From assembly GCA_913774715.1 (NCBI GenBank), contig CAJYHS010000155.1:1-64000 (forward strand): a stretch of 64,000 nt of DNA, in the 5' to 3' direction. Origin of the DNA: an uncultured Siphonobacter sp. Lineage in GTDB: Bacteria > Bacteroidota > Bacteroidia > Cytophagales > Spirosomataceae. A model generated the notes under the pieces. That model made no database searches. It had not been told where the DNA came from and saw nothing but the letters and a program-made list of their open reading frames with translations. A program made the position numbers and the translations under genes. This document shows positions 8,137 to 17,808 of the stretch, one piece after another (positions within the stretch are counted from its first letter, which is position 1; every line of letters starts with the position of its first letter).

Positions 8137-9471
8137 ATGAAGAATAGGAAATCCTGGCTATTGCTGTGCTTTGTAGCGAGTATGCTCTATGTATTAGGGA
8201 GTTGCCAGAAAGGAGACCTGAATTTAGGTTCTGAAGTTATTCCTGACGCGAATCTTTCAGTGGTGATGGTGGATACGTTTACCGTTAAGCTATCAACAGT
8301 GGCCGTAACAGATACCGCAGTAACTTCGGCTGACTCCATGATCTATGCTGGTCGCTGGAGGGATGCGAATACGGGGGTGCAGGATTTTACAGCTTTTGCG
8401 TCTCCTGTATTTCCCAGTAATAATTTAAATACCCGGTCAGAAACGGTCGTACTTGACTCGACAGTCCTGATCTTACCCTTGTCTTACTCATACGGGGATA
8501 GTGTTCAAACCTTTAAGCTGAGTGCTCACCTAATGACGGCTCCTTTAGCTTCTGGGACGGTTTACTATAATAACAATACCTCAGCCCGTTATGAAACGCA
8601 GCCTTTAGTCCAAAAAAGCTTTTATCCCGGCAAAGGAAGAACACCCAATGTTCGCATGCGTAAAGATTCGCTGGGTAAAGTTCTTTTTGACCGTTTAAGG
8701 ACCCGTACCATACGCGACGATGAGACCCTTCAACAAATATTGCCAGGTCTGGCTTTCAGAGGAAATTCTCCCGGTAATGTAGTTATAGGCTTTGGTGTAA
8801 ATACGGGCAGAAGTGTCCTTCGATTCTATTTCCACGATAACAGTTCTACAACGGTAACGCAGGAAACAATCGATATTGATTTTTCATACAAGCACTATAC
8901 CCGCTATTCCAGTGATTATACGGGTACACCCTTGGCGAATCTCAAAAATCGTTCGGATGCTATCAATAGCTCGTTAACTGGCAATGTTGCTTACATTACG
9001 CAGGGGGGACCTTTACGAACTCGGGTTGAATTCCCTTACTTCGAAAATGTCTTAATGAGTAAAGACGCTATTTTGGGAGTGAACCGGGCAGAGTTAATAT
9101 TTGATCCTGTTCGAACGGATTATAAAGATAATGCACTGCCTCCGACTACATTGTATATGTATAAGACGAATGCCGTAAATGATATTCTCACCAGTCAGCC
9201 CATAGAAACGATTGTTAATTCATTGACTCCCGTTTCAGCAACCTATGCCTTGGAGAGTTCGTTGTATGAAAATAAAGATCATTATACATTCAACGTAACG
9301 AATTACTTCAATCAGTTGATGTCGGGAAAAACACAATTAGCTCCCATTATTCTGACGACAACGGTAGGAGCTCAGCAGTATCTGAACTTCTCGCGAACAT
9401 CCTTAGGAAATCGAAATTATACCTCCGATCGAGTAAAACTTGTTCTTTACTACACGAATCGAAATCAATAA
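8137..9471 (+). CDS. DUF4270 family lipoprotein
   Basis: Exported lipoprotein of 444 residues. The signal peptide ends in VLGSC (Cys23), followed by the family-typical opening LNLGSEVIPDANLSVVMVDTFTV, then beta-rich sequence with repeated TLVLDST-like and ARIEFP-like segments and a C-terminal YTSDRVKLVLYYT strand. DUF4270 proteins are widespread in Bacteroidota and uncharacterised. The gene lies in the same direction as the Kelch and DUF4907 genes and ends at a strong terminator, closing the unit. Confidence 0.85.
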   Translation: MKNRKSWLLLCFVASMLYVLGSCQKGDLNLGSEVIPDANLSVVMVDTFTVKLSTVAVTDTAVTSADSMIYAGRWRDANTGVQDFTAFASPVFPSNNLNTRSETVVLDSTVLILPLSYSYGDSVQTFKLSAHLMTAPLASGTVYYNNNTSARYETQPLVQKSFYPGKGRTPNVRMRKDSLGKVLFDRLRTRTIRDDETLQQILPGLAFRGNSPGNVVIGFGVNTGRSVLRFYFHDNSSTTVTQETIDIDFSYKHYTRYSSDYTGTPLANLKNRSDAINSSLTGNVAYITQGGPLRTRVEFPYFENVLMSKDAILGVNRAELIFDPVRTDYKDNALPPTTLYMYKTNAVNDILTSQPIETIVNSLTPVSATYALESSLYENKDHYTFNVTNYFNQLMSGKTQLAPIILTTTVGAQQYLNFSRTSLGNRNYTSDRVKLVLYYTNRNQ

Positions 9472-9507
9472 CAAAAAAATCCCCGGCGACCCCGGGGATT
9501 TTTTGTT
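9470..9507 (+). terminator. intrinsic terminator after the DUF4270 gene
   Basis: An A-rich arm ending in ATCCCCGG pairs with CCGGGGAT plus a T run across a short CGACC loop. It starts at the stop codon of the DUF4270 gene. Confidence 0.9.
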
Positions 9508-9550
9508 ATCCAGCAATCTTCATTATTCTCCAGTTATCACAAAAAAGAGG

Positions 9551-9578
9551 TACCTTCTTTGTATACGTACCATCTTTG
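9551..9578 (+). repeat. imperfect 11-bp direct repeat before the TonB receptor gene
   Basis: TACCTTCTTTG (9551-9561) and TACCATCTTTG (9568-9578) differ at one base and are 17 bp apart, start to start. Both resemble the CTTTG end of Bacteroidota -7 boxes. They lie 68 nt before the ATG and could be promoter or regulator sites. Confidence 0.4.
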
Positions 9579-9645
9579 GGAGAATTTTCACTATTTGTTA
9601 ACCAATGCGTTTTGAAGCCATAAACCGTTGGTGTATGTAATCATT

Positions 9646-12024
9646 ATGAAACATTTTCTTCTCATCTGGCTATTGAGCTGTTTTTTTGTGCACGCAGCCT
9701 TAGGTCAAACTACTGAAAAAGCAACAATTTCTGGCTACGTCAAAGATGCCTCCAACGGTGAAGGACTCATTGGCGTTTCAGTTTTTGTCAAGGAAAAGGC
9801 AACGGGAGCCGCCACGAATAGTTACGGTTTCTATTCGATTACCTTACCCAAAGGAAAGTATACACTGGTATATACTTTTGTAGGGTATCAGCGTCAGGAA
9901 AAAGAAGTGGACCTGACCCAGAAAGACGTCACGCTGAGTCTGGAAATGAAGGATGAAGGCGTACAGCTGCAGGACGTAGTAGTACGAGGTCAAGGAGCTG
10001 ACGAGAATGTGAAATCGGTGGAAATGTCGGTCAATAAAGTTGACATCAAGACCATCAAACAAATGCCCGCTCTACTCGGAGAGGTCGATTTAGTTCGAAG
10101 CATCCAGTTACTACCCGGTGTCTCGACGGTAGGAGAGGGAGCTTCCGGATTCAACGTTCGCGGGGGCGATGTAGGGCAAAATCTGATTTTGCTGGATGAA
10201 GCTCCCGTTTATAACTCTTCTCACCTCTTCGGTTTTTTCTCCGTTTTCAACCCCGATGCCGTTAAAGATGTAAAGCTTGTCAAAGGCGGTATCCCTGCCA
10301 ATTATGGGGGTCGGATTTCTTCAATTCTGGATGTGCGGATGAAGGAAGGAAACTCTAAAAAGCAGCAGATTGAAGGAGGCATCGGAGCCATTTTTAGCCG
10401 ATTGACTTATGAACGCCCCGTTTTTAACGGTAAAGGTTCATTCATTGTTGCTGGTCGCCGTTCGTATGCGGACATTCTGGCGAAGCCTTTTTTAACGGGG
10501 GATTTGAAAGGTTCCGTTTTCAACTTCTATGATTTAACGGCCAAAGGCAATTATAAACTGAATGACAACAACACCTTCTACGTTTCAGGTTATTTCGGTC
10601 GGGATAATTTCGGTGGCGGCGATTTCGGATTTAACTGGGGAAATGGAACGGTCTCCACGCGTTGGAATCACATCTTCAGCAACCGGTTATTTCTAAATGT
10701 AACGGGGTATTATTCTAACTACAAATACTCTTTGGGAGCCGATACCAATCCCCGCGATAGCTTCAAATGGAATTCCCAAATTAAAAGTGGTAGTGGTAAA
10801 GCCGATTTTACGTACTTCCTGACCCCGAACAATCAGTTAACCTTTGGTGGGCAATATATTTATTATAATTCAGCTCCCGGCAAAGCCATTGCCCGTTCGG
10901 CAGGAGAAACCGTTGATATTAGTCTTGACGGACGTCGAGGTGACGAGTCTGCTCTGTATGTTTCCAATGAGCAACGCGTTGGAAAGGTATTAACCCTGCA
11001 ATATGGTCTTCGGTATTCTTTCTTCAGAAGCTTGGCTCCCGGCGATCTGATTACCTATCTGCCTACCACACCGGGCGATGCTCTGGAACCTCAGTTACCC
11101 GGTACCCGCGTAGAAAGTGGTGTATTGAAAAGCTATGGCAACTGGGAACCCCGCTTCTCAGCCAAAATTCAGGTGAATTCCAGCTCTTCGATCAAAATGA
11201 GTTACAACCGGATGACTCAGTATCTGCATTTGTTGAGCAATACGGCGGCTTCTTCACCACTGGACGTCTGGACACTTTCTTCAGCCAATATTAAACCCGA
11301 GCTGGCTGACCAAATAGCTTTGGGTTGGTTTCAGAATTTTAGTAGCAATGCCTATGAATTCAGCGTTGAGGGCTATTACAAAGACCTGAAAAACCAGATT
11401 GATTACGTTCGCCGATCGGATTTATTACTAAACAAATACGTCGAAGGCGATCTGTTATACGGCAAAGGCCGGGCGTACGGAGCTGAGTTTTATCTCAAGA
11501 AAAACGAAGGTAAGCTGACGGGATGGCTGAGTTATACGCTGGCTCGCACAGAGCGTCAGGTGGAAGGCATTAATAATAATAACTGGTTCCCAACCCGTTT
11601 TGATAAACGACACAATATTACCCTTGTTGGTATATATCAGTTGAATGATCGTCTGTCGTTCTCTGCTAACCTCGCTGCTTCTTCCGGTACTCCGGCTACC
11701 TACCCAACCAGCCGTGCGGAATGGACTGCTGGAACGCCAGGCGAAGGGGTTGTCATCGGAGATAATTATTATGATAGTCGTAACGGAAGCCGGATTCCCT
11801 GGTATCATCGGCTGGATTTATCGGTGACGCAGAAGGCGAAGCGAAAACTCTTTGGCAAAGGCGAGGCCGAATGGGTGTATTCTATCTACAACGTCTATAA
11901 TCGCCGGAATCCATTCTCGGTTTTTGTCCGTCAGAATGAAGAGGATCCCTTTCGCACGGAAGCGGTTCGCTACGCTATACTAGGTTCGCTGATTCCTTCC
12001 ATTACGTACAACTTTAAGTTTTAA
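9646..12024 (+). CDS. TonB-dependent receptor with carboxypeptidase-regulatory-like domain
   Basis: Outer-membrane active-transport receptor of 792 residues. The ATG at 9646 is chosen over the in-frame TTG/GTG upstream because it begins a classic signal peptide cut near AALG-Q. Domains in order: a carboxypeptidase-regulatory-like Ig-fold domain (about 25-110, SGYVKDASNGEGLIGVSVFV), a plug (about 125-235, with FNVRGGDVGQNLILLDEAPV and KLVKGGIPANYGGRISSILD) and a beta-barrel to the C-terminal Phe. There is no SusD neighbour; instead a DUF4249 lipoprotein follows 7 bp later, a pairing common in this phylum. The substrate is unknown; no siderophore or sugar genes adjoin. Confidence 0.93.
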   Translation: MKHFLLIWLLSCFFVHAALGQTTEKATISGYVKDASNGEGLIGVSVFVKEKATGAATNSYGFYSITLPKGKYTLVYTFVGYQRQEKEVDLTQKDVTLSLEMKDEGVQLQDVVVRGQGADENVKSVEMSVNKVDIKTIKQMPALLGEVDLVRSIQLLPGVSTVGEGASGFNVRGGDVGQNLILLDEAPVYNSSHLFGFFSVFNPDAVKDVKLVKGGIPANYGGRISSILDVRMKEGNSKKQQIEGGIGAIFSRLTYERPVFNGKGSFIVAGRRSYADILAKPFLTGDLKGSVFNFYDLTAKGNYKLNDNNTFYVSGYFGRDNFGGGDFGFNWGNGTVSTRWNHIFSNRLFLNVTGYYSNYKYSLGADTNPRDSFKWNSQIKSGSGKADFTYFLTPNNQLTFGGQYIYYNSAPGKAIARSAGETVDISLDGRRGDESALYVSNEQRVGKVLTLQYGLRYSFFRSLAPGDLITYLPTTPGDALEPQLPGTRVESGVLKSYGNWEPRFSAKIQVNSSSSIKMSYNRMTQYLHLLSNTAASSPLDVWTLSSANIKPELADQIALGWFQNFSSNAYEFSVEGYYKDLKNQIDYVRRSDLLLNKYVEGDLLYGKGRAYGAEFYLKKNEGKLTGWLSYTLARTERQVEGINNNNWFPTRFDKRHNITLVGIYQLNDRLSFSANLAASSGTPATYPTSRAEWTAGTPGEGVVIGDNYYDSRNGSRIPWYHRLDLSVTQKAKRKLFGKGEAEWVYSIYNVYNRRNPFSVFVRQNEEDPFRTEAVRYAILGSLIPSITYNFKF

Positions 12025-12031
12025 TTCAACC

Positions 12032-12937
12032 ATGAAAAGATATAGCCTTTTTATTCTTCTATTACTGGGTATAACGCTCTCCTCATGTGAGGATATTATT
12101 GATCTGAAAACTGAAACTGCCCCAACCCGACTGGTAGTGGATGGCTGGATAACGGATCGTGCGGTACCTCAGTACGTAATATTAACCCTTTCTCAAAGTT
12201 ACTTCGATAACTCGCGGGCCTTACCTGCAACCGGAGCCACGGTAACGGTTACGGATGATCAGGGTAAAGTGTACACGTTTCTGGATGAAGCCGGAAATGG
12301 TACTTATACCTGGAAGCCTTCAGGAAAAGAAGTCATAGGTCGCGTGGGCGGCAGTTATAAATTGTCCGTCTCTTACAATAACGAAACCTACGAAGCGGAA
12401 ACGCAGGTAAAACGCGTACCGCCCGTTGATTCAATTACGTATTATTACGATAAACCCAGTTTCGTAGCTGACGGTAGTCCAAAAGAAGGATACGTTGCTG
12501 AGTTTTTCAGCACTGATTTCAAAGGAGAAGATGATTGCTACTGGATTAAAACGTACAAGAATGGTACTCGCTACGACAGAAAATCAACGGATCTAACGGT
12601 ATCCTATGATGGAAGTTTTAGTAAGGGTAGCAGTACTGATGGGTTAACGTTTATTCTTCCCGTACGTCGATCTATTAATCTGAATAAGCTTTTCAGCGAA
12701 AATGATTCGCTTCGTGTAGAACTATTCAGTATTACGCCAGCTACCTTTAATTTTATCAACGCCGTACAGTCGGAAGCAGGTAATCAGGGATTACTGGCTA
12801 CCGCTCCTGCCAACATTCCTACTAATATTTCCAATAAAAGAGCCGATGGGCCAAGAGCGATGGGCTGGTTTGGAGCTTCAGCAGTGAGTCAGCTTACCAC
12901 GGTTTTCAAAGCCGAAAACGCGATTCCTAAGCCTTGA
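12032..12937 (+). CDS. DUF4249 family lipoprotein
   Basis: Lipoprotein of 301 residues with lipobox LSSC (Cys19) and the family signature EDIIDLKTETAPTRLVVDGWITD, followed by Ig-like beta segments (ATVTVTDDQGKVYTF). DUF4249 proteins usually accompany TonB-dependent receptors, and this one starts 7 bp after the receptor stop, so it is probably a surface accessory for the same substrate, by analogy with SusD-like lipoproteins. This function is inferred from context only. Confidence 0.88.
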   Translation: MKRYSLFILLLLGITLSSCEDIIDLKTETAPTRLVVDGWITDRAVPQYVILTLSQSYFDNSRALPATGATVTVTDDQGKVYTFLDEAGNGTYTWKPSGKEVIGRVGGSYKLSVSYNNETYEAETQVKRVPPVDSITYYYDKPSFVADGSPKEGYVAEFFSTDFKGEDDCYWIKTYKNGTRYDRKSTDLTVSYDGSFSKGSSTDGLTFILPVRRSINLNKLFSENDSLRVELFSITPATFNFINAVQSEAGNQGLLATAPANIPTNISNKRADGPRAMGWFGASAVSQLTTVFKAENAIPKP

Positions 12938-12964
12938 TTTGAGTTGTTGAGTCCTTATGGAGCA

Positions 12965-13000
12965 AAAGAAAAAGAGACGTGTGTGCGTCTCTTTTTCTTT
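12965..13000 (+). terminator. intrinsic terminator after the receptor/DUF4249 operon
   Basis: AAAGAAAAAGAGACG pairs perfectly with CGTCTCTTTTTCTTT around a TGTGTG loop, with the T-rich tail built into the right arm. It also faces the converging minus-strand gene at 13027 and can serve both directions. Confidence 0.88.
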
Positions 13001-13026
13001 AAACGGAAGCATAAACTTTGCAACAA

Positions 13027-13611
13027 TTACAGAGAATTGCAGTAGCGGAATAGTTCTACTACAGGTTTTTCATCGAAGTTGTACCATTTTACGCGGTTTA
13101 CGAAGAAAGCCACGTCTTCGTGACGGTCATTCAGCGTTTTGTAAATCTGTTTGAGTCTGCCTTTATACTTTACAATTTCTCCGGTAGGCTGCTGAAAGTA
13201 ATATACATTTCGCTTTTGCTTTTCTTCCTGAAAAGGAACACGAATGATCTGTTCCCGTCCCAGTAATCGAATTCGACCATCGACCAGTAATTCAAAAAAA
13301 GTAGGAACCAGGCTATCATTATACTTAAAAGATTCGACGACGAAATTTCGCATTCGGTTGGCCTGATAGTCGAAGAAATAAAAGGAAGCTACTTTTTGAG
13401 CCGAAAGAACGGTTGTTACTCCATCCAGATTAAATTCTAAGAGACCGAGTTCGGCGTTGAAATTTAATTCTCCACTCAGCCATTCTCCGTTTTGGAGTTC
13501 CACTTTACCCGAGTTCCAGTTGGACTCGGGATCAGTATAGGCAAAGCTTACCGAACTGAATAAAAGGATAAAACAGACCAAAGCAAATTTTAAAGATGTA
13601 AACGTTTTCAT
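13027..13611 (-). CDS. secreted protein of unknown function
   Basis: I do not recognise this family. It has a clear signal peptide (about residues 1-24, ending SVSFA-Y) with no lipobox, then 170 mostly beta-prone residues (GKVELQNGEWLSGELNF, VLSAQKVASFYFFDY, GRIRLLGREQIIRVPF) and a more helical C-terminus (LKQIYKTLNDRHEDVAFFVNRV). The pattern of 'apply text / threshold' strands resembles small periplasmic beta-sandwich proteins, but no catalytic motif stands out. It is transcribed alone, convergent with the DUF4249 operon and upstream of nothing on its strand. Confidence 0.75.
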   Translation of the reverse strand: MKTFTSLKFALVCFILLFSSVSFAYTDPESNWNSGKVELQNGEWLSGELNFNAELGLLEFNLDGVTTVLSAQKVASFYFFDYQANRMRNFVVESFKYNDSLVPTFFELLVDGRIRLLGREQIIRVPFQEEKQKRNVYYFQQPTGEIVKYKGRLKQIYKTLNDRHEDVAFFVNRVKWYNFDEKPVVELFRYCNSL

Positions 13612-13822
13612 GGCAAATGTTTCTCAAGGATTAGATTGAAGAAAATAATCAAAAGCACTTATCTCATTTCACCCAATATTCTTTGTTGTTATTTTGCACT
13701 TGTCAAAGTAATAATTGGATTAATTGAACAAATGTGTATAAAATTATACATTTCTCTAAAGGAATTTTCGATTTTTTATTCCTCATTTTCAGAGTATTAA
13801 GTAGGCATATGATCAGGACGGA

Positions 13823-13862
13823 CAAAAAAAACGCTTTCTTATGCACGGCATAAGAAAGCGTT
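13823..13862 (-). terminator. intrinsic terminator of ribBA
   Basis: AACGCTTTCTTATGC and GCATAAGAAAGCGTT (15-bp perfect arms, 3-nt loop) are followed on the minus strand by a run of Ts. It sits 25 nt past the ribBA stop. Confidence 0.9.
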
Positions 13863-13887
13863 CTGAGTAGATCGTATGTTTTGTACC

Positions 13888-15120
13888 TTAAATTAAAGGT
13901 TTCAGGCCATTGAGTAAATGACCCATTTTGTCACGCTTGGTAGTTAGGTAACGTTCGTTATGAGGATTTGAAGGTATCTCAATGGGGACAGTTTCCACGA
14001 TTTCAATACCATAACCTGACAAGGCCGAACGCTTTTTAGGATTATTCGACATCAGGCGAAGTTTGCTAACTCCCAGATCGCGGAGAATCTGTGCTCCCAC
14101 GCCGTAATCACGCTGATCCATCTGAAAACCTAACTCAAGATTGGCTTCCACCGTATCGCGTCCCATTTCCTGAAGTTTGTAAGCTTTCAGTTTGTTAAGC
14201 AAACCAATGCCTCGTCCTTCCTGGAACATGTATAAAACGACGCCTTTCCCTTCTTTCTCTACCATCTGCATGGCTTGGTGTAATTGTTGGCCACAATCAC
14301 AGCGGCAGGAACCAAAAATATCACCCGTGACGCAGGAACTATGCACGCGGGTTAACACGGCTTCTCCCTCTTCCCAGGAACCTTTTACCAGAGCCAGGTG
14401 CGTATCGTTTGTGGCTACCTGCGTATAGGCAATCAGGCTGAAATCGCCCCATTGCGTCGGCATATCCACACCAATTTCGCGTTTAATGAGCGATTCAGTT
14501 CTCAGACGGTAAGCAATCAGATCCTTAATACTTACCAGCTTCATGTCGAACTTATCGGCAAAAGCCCGAAGCTCGGGGAGACGAGCCATGGTACCGTCTT
14601 CGTTCAGAATTTCGATGAGTGTACCGGAAGGTTTCAACCCGGCAAGGACAGCAAAATCAATGGCGGCTTCGGTATGACCGGGACGACGTAAAACACCTTC
14701 GGCCCGGGCCTTAAGGGGGAAAATATGGCCAGGGCGACCTAAATCTTCGGGTTTCGTTTCAGGATCAACCAGTGCCCGAATCGTTTTGGCACGGTCGGAA
14801 GCCGAAATTCCGGTGGTACAGCCATTACCTAATAAATCAACGGAAACCGTAAAGGCCGTTTCGTGATTCGATGTATTGTTGCCAACCATCATGTCCAGTT
14901 CCAGTTCCCGGCAGCGGTCTTCAGTTAAAGGAACGCAAATCAGACCGCGGGCTTCTTTGGTCATAAAATTGACCATCTCGGGCGTAATGAGCTCCGAGGC
15001 ACAAATCAAGTCGCCTTCATTTTCACGATCTTCATCATCAACGACAACGATAATCTTTCCGGCTTTAATGTCTTCTATAGCATCTTCGATGCGATCTAAT
15101 TGAATGGGACTCTCTTCCAT
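13888..15120 (-). CDS. ribBA: bifunctional 3,4-dihydroxy-2-butanone-4-phosphate synthase / GTP cyclohydrolase II
   Basis: Cytoplasmic enzyme that makes both precursors of riboflavin: RibB converts ribulose 5-phosphate to dihydroxybutanone phosphate and RibA opens GTP. The RibB domain (about 1-205) has the acidic metal motif [10 protein letters not shown] (28-37), [10 protein letters not shown] and RRPGHTEAA. The RibA domain (about 206-410) has the zinc cysteines Cys263, Cys274 and Cys276 ([17 protein letters not shown]) and [13 protein letters not shown]. Length 410 is normal and both active sites look complete. A promoter box lies about 150 nt upstream; the leader does not show the conserved boxes of an FMN riboswitch. 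Confidence 0.97.
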   Translation of the reverse strand: MEESPIQLDRIEDAIEDIKAGKIIVVVDDEDRENEGDLICASELITPEMVNFMTKEARGLICVPLTEDRCRELELDMMVGNNTSNHETAFTVSVDLLGNGCTTGISASDRAKTIRALVDPETKPEDLGRPGHIFPLKARAEGVLRRPGHTEAAIDFAVLAGLKPSGTLIEILNEDGTMARLPELRAFADKFDMKLVSIKDLIAYRLRTESLIKREIGVDMPTQWGDFSLIAYTQVATNDTHLALVKGSWEEGEAVLTRVHSSCVTGDIFGSCRCDCGQQLHQAMQMVEKEGKGVVLYMFQEGRGIGLLNKLKAYKLQEMGRDTVEANLELGFQMDQRDYGVGAQILRDLGVSKLRLMSNNPKKRSALSGYGIEIVETVPIEIPSNPHNERYLTTKRDKMGHLLNGLKPLI

Positions 15121-15269
15121 GGCTGCTTACCTAATCGGAGTTTTAATGTCGGGTTTTTGCCAAAATCAGCTTTAAAATATACGCCTGAGGCGATCTGATG
15201 CGTTGTGACTACTCTGAACACGTAAAATTGGCGTTAGGTTTCGTCGGTAAAAATTGGTGTTTGGATACT

Positions 15270-15277
15270 CAAAACTA
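15270..15277 (-). promoter_or_regulatory. TAnnTTTG box upstream of ribBA
   Basis: On the minus strand the bases read TAGTTTTG, an exact consensus match, giving a leader of roughly 140 nt to the ribBA ATG at 15120. Confidence 0.45.
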
Positions 15278-15349
15278 CGGCCCTATTTTGGAATGATGGC
15301 AGGATTAACGGAAATTTGATTCGCCATTAAGCTTTGACACAACCTTCGC

Positions 15350-17356
15350 ATGCGGATACGGATACTTTTTTTGATTTTGGGATTAGCATGGAAAAGCTGG
15401 GCTCAGTGCCCGACGGCAGATAAAGTCTTAGGCACTCAACAGACAGGAAGGCTAGGTATCAAGATTAATAGTCAGACCGCTACAACCAAACTAGTATCAG
15501 GAACTGCTACTGACATAGTTAAGATTTGCAAGGGTAATACCTTGTATGTTGAAGATCAATCTGCTAATAATAACCCTTCTTTATCAGGATATTATTTTGA
15601 GTATAATAGCCAAACTTTTGATTTAAGAACTGCGGAACCTGCGGGAAAAGTAACCAGTAATTCTCATACTTATAATACACCCGGAACGTATGCATTGATT
15701 CTTACCGGCAGCTCGTTAAACGGTGGGCATTACGCTTGTCAAACTATTCAAGTTGCAGATACTCCCAAACCTACTTTCACCGCCAAATCCTGCTCTAATC
15801 GTCAGGTAACTATAGAAATTCCACAGGATGCCTCGAAGAATCCTTACGATACATTTATTATTAATTGGGGAGACGGTACTTCCGAAACGCTAACCAAGGA
15901 CAAATTACCTTATACCAAAACCTATACGTACCCCGCAAGTACACCTAATACCGTAAACATAATGGTGTCGGGGGGATACACTGGAAGTACCTGTGCCAAT
16001 ACCAGCGATCCTTTAAATGTTAACATCAACACGCCTGCCACGTTTACTCCGTCTATTACTCAGTTAGAACTAGCCGCTGACAAGAAGGCCGTAACAATTC
16101 AGTTTGTTGGCAGTACAGCTTTTAACCAAAATATTTTCCAAAAGGAAGTGAATGGAAGTTACCAGGCAACTGGTCTTGGTTCAGGAACCGGAGGGGCTAT
16201 TTCATTGACAGTTAATCAGTTAGATCCTGCGAAACAGTATTGCTTTCAGGTGAGAACAGAAGTGCCCACGGGTTGTGGTAATAGTGGTATTTCGCCCGAA
16301 ATATGCACCGTCCCATTAGCTGTAGTGCCAAGCTCTCAGCAAATGGATGTTAGCTGGAAAGCTTACCCTAATGCGTCAGATTTCGATTCATACACTGTTT
16401 ATAAAGACAATAAAGAGGTAGCTGTTATTAAAGATATCAAGAAGTTAAGCTTTACTGATCCAGATGTGGTTTGTGGTACATCTTATTGCTATCAAGTAGT
16501 GACGCAAGTAAAGGGTGTAGAGTCTATTTCGGATCGTATATGTAAAGAAATAGATTCCAATGATAAACCAGAATCCATCTCGGATGGATACGTTACCGTT
16601 TCCGGTCAGGGAACGCTGGTAGACTGGAAAATTCCTGGTGGCGGTAAGTCTATGACGGATCGAATCCGGAAAGCGGAGGCGAACGGAAACTTTCAGAATA
16701 TTCCGGCGAATGAGGTAAAGAAACCTTTTCCAGATGCCGCCGTGGAAGTGAATCGATTGTCCTACTGCTATCAGGTGGCCTACCAGAGTGCTTGCCGCAC
16801 TAATTCTGACTTTTCAGGCTCGTTCTGTACGATATACGCTATCCAGCAGGGAGACCGCATCCAGTGGACTTCAGCCAGCCCTTTTCTTGATAAACTCACA
16901 GGCTATCAAGTACAGGTCGTAGATGCTCAGGGAAACGTCATTCAATCGCAGAACGTGGGTATGCAAACTAGCGTAAGTGTCAATAGTATAGGATCTATTC
17001 AGTCGGGCTATCAATACCGGATTGAGGCTCTTTCAGAAAATGGGAACGTAAGCATTTCCAATCTGATTTCAGTCACGGAATCCGTTCGGATTTACGTTCC
17101 GCAGGCCTTTTCTCCCAATGGCGATTCCCAGCATGATATATTTCTGCCAAAAATGCTGAATGTGACTCAGATGAAACTGGTCATCTTTGATCGCTGGGGA
17201 AATTCCATTTTCTCATCGGAGGATATGAATCGGGGCTGGGACGGGTATGTAAATGGAAACCCAGCTCCGGTGGGAAGTTATTCGTACCGGGTCGATATTA
17301 GGAATGATGCGGGTAATTCATTCACAAAAAGAGGCGTATTTCAGTTAATTCGGTAG
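15350..17356 (+). CDS. secreted PKD/Fn3-like protein with gliding-motility (CHU_C) C-terminal domain
   Basis: Large exported surface protein, 668 residues. A signal peptide (about 1-18, SWA-Q) is followed by a PKD-like region (GTYALILTGSS, YDTFIINWGDGTSETLT), two or more Fn3-like modules with regularly spaced YCYQV motifs, and the CHU_C domain (about 580-668) with YVPQAFSPNGDSQHDIF, IFDRWGNSIFSS and GWDGYVNGNPAPVGSYSY. That C-terminus is the type B sorting signal for T9SS export and surface attachment. Function is likely adhesion or matrix, but not provable from sequence. It lies alone between ribBA (divergent) and ybaB. Confidence 0.9.
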   Translation: MRIRILFLILGLAWKSWAQCPTADKVLGTQQTGRLGIKINSQTATTKLVSGTATDIVKICKGNTLYVEDQSANNNPSLSGYYFEYNSQTFDLRTAEPAGKVTSNSHTYNTPGTYALILTGSSLNGGHYACQTIQVADTPKPTFTAKSCSNRQVTIEIPQDASKNPYDTFIINWGDGTSETLTKDKLPYTKTYTYPASTPNTVNIMVSGGYTGSTCANTSDPLNVNINTPATFTPSITQLELAADKKAVTIQFVGSTAFNQNIFQKEVNGSYQATGLGSGTGGAISLTVNQLDPAKQYCFQVRTEVPTGCGNSGISPEICTVPLAVVPSSQQMDVSWKAYPNASDFDSYTVYKDNKEVAVIKDIKKLSFTDPDVVCGTSYCYQVVTQVKGVESISDRICKEIDSNDKPESISDGYVTVSGQGTLVDWKIPGGGKSMTDRIRKAEANGNFQNIPANEVKKPFPDAAVEVNRLSYCYQVAYQSACRTNSDFSGSFCTIYAIQQGDRIQWTSASPFLDKLTGYQVQVVDAQGNVIQSQNVGMQTSVSVNSIGSIQSGYQYRIEALSENGNVSISNLISVTESVRIYVPQAFSPNGDSQHDIFLPKMLNVTQMKLVIFDRWGNSIFSSEDMNRGWDGYVNGNPAPVGSYSYRVDIRNDAGNSFTKRGVFQLIR

Positions 17357-17418
17357 GAGGAAGTGTCCTATTGTCAGGTAAGATTCAGACGGCAGGACTT
17401 TTTTGAGATCGAATTATC

Positions 17419-17426
17419 TACTTTTG
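17419..17426 (+). promoter_or_regulatory. TAnnTTTG box upstream of ybaB
   Basis: TACTTTTG is an exact -7 consensus match, 30 nt before the ybaB start at 17457. Confidence 0.55.
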
Positions 17427-17456
17427 CATTAAGTCACTAAAAACGAAAGAAAGCAC

Positions 17457-17789
17457 ATGTTTGATATGATGGGCATGATGGGCAAGATGAAAGAAATGCA
17501 AGCCCGCATGAAAGACGCTCAGGAATCGCTGCCTTCCATTACGGAAACGGCTGAAGCCGGTGCCGGTTTAGTAAAAGCTACGGTTAATGGTCGGAAGCAG
17601 TTGATTCACCTGGAGATTGATCCTGATCTGGTAAAGCCAGAAGATACTGAAATGCTTCGCGATCTGATCGTAGCAGCCACTAATAAAGCTCTGGAAGCAG
17701 TGGAGACGAAAGTCGCTGATCACCTCAAGCAGGCTACGGATGGTCTATTGCCAAACATTCCTGGTATGGACAGCCTGTTTGGTAAATAA
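17457..17789 (+). CDS. ybaB: YbaB/EbfC family nucleoid-associated protein
   Basis: Small DNA-binding protein, 110 residues, of the YbaB/EbfC family, which binds DNA as a dimer and is often linked to recombination genes. The N-terminal helix is rich in Met/Lys (MMGKMKEMQARMKDAQ), followed by GLVKATVNGRKQLIHLEIDPDLV and LRDLIVAATNKALEAVE, the usual core. dnaX and recR, frequent neighbours elsewhere, are absent here. A promoter box and a terminator flank it, so it is a single-gene unit. Confidence 0.93.
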   Translation: MFDMMGMMGKMKEMQARMKDAQESLPSITETAEAGAGLVKATVNGRKQLIHLEIDPDLVKPEDTEMLRDLIVAATNKALEAVETKVADHLKQATDGLLPNIPGMDSLFGK

Positions 17790-17808
17790 TCATTTGTTTT
17801 ATGTTTTT

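Noticed and set aside
15121-15263. FMN riboswitch upstream of ribBA
   Set aside because: The leader lacks the conserved RFN boxes (such as a GGGGCxGGGTG-like opening).
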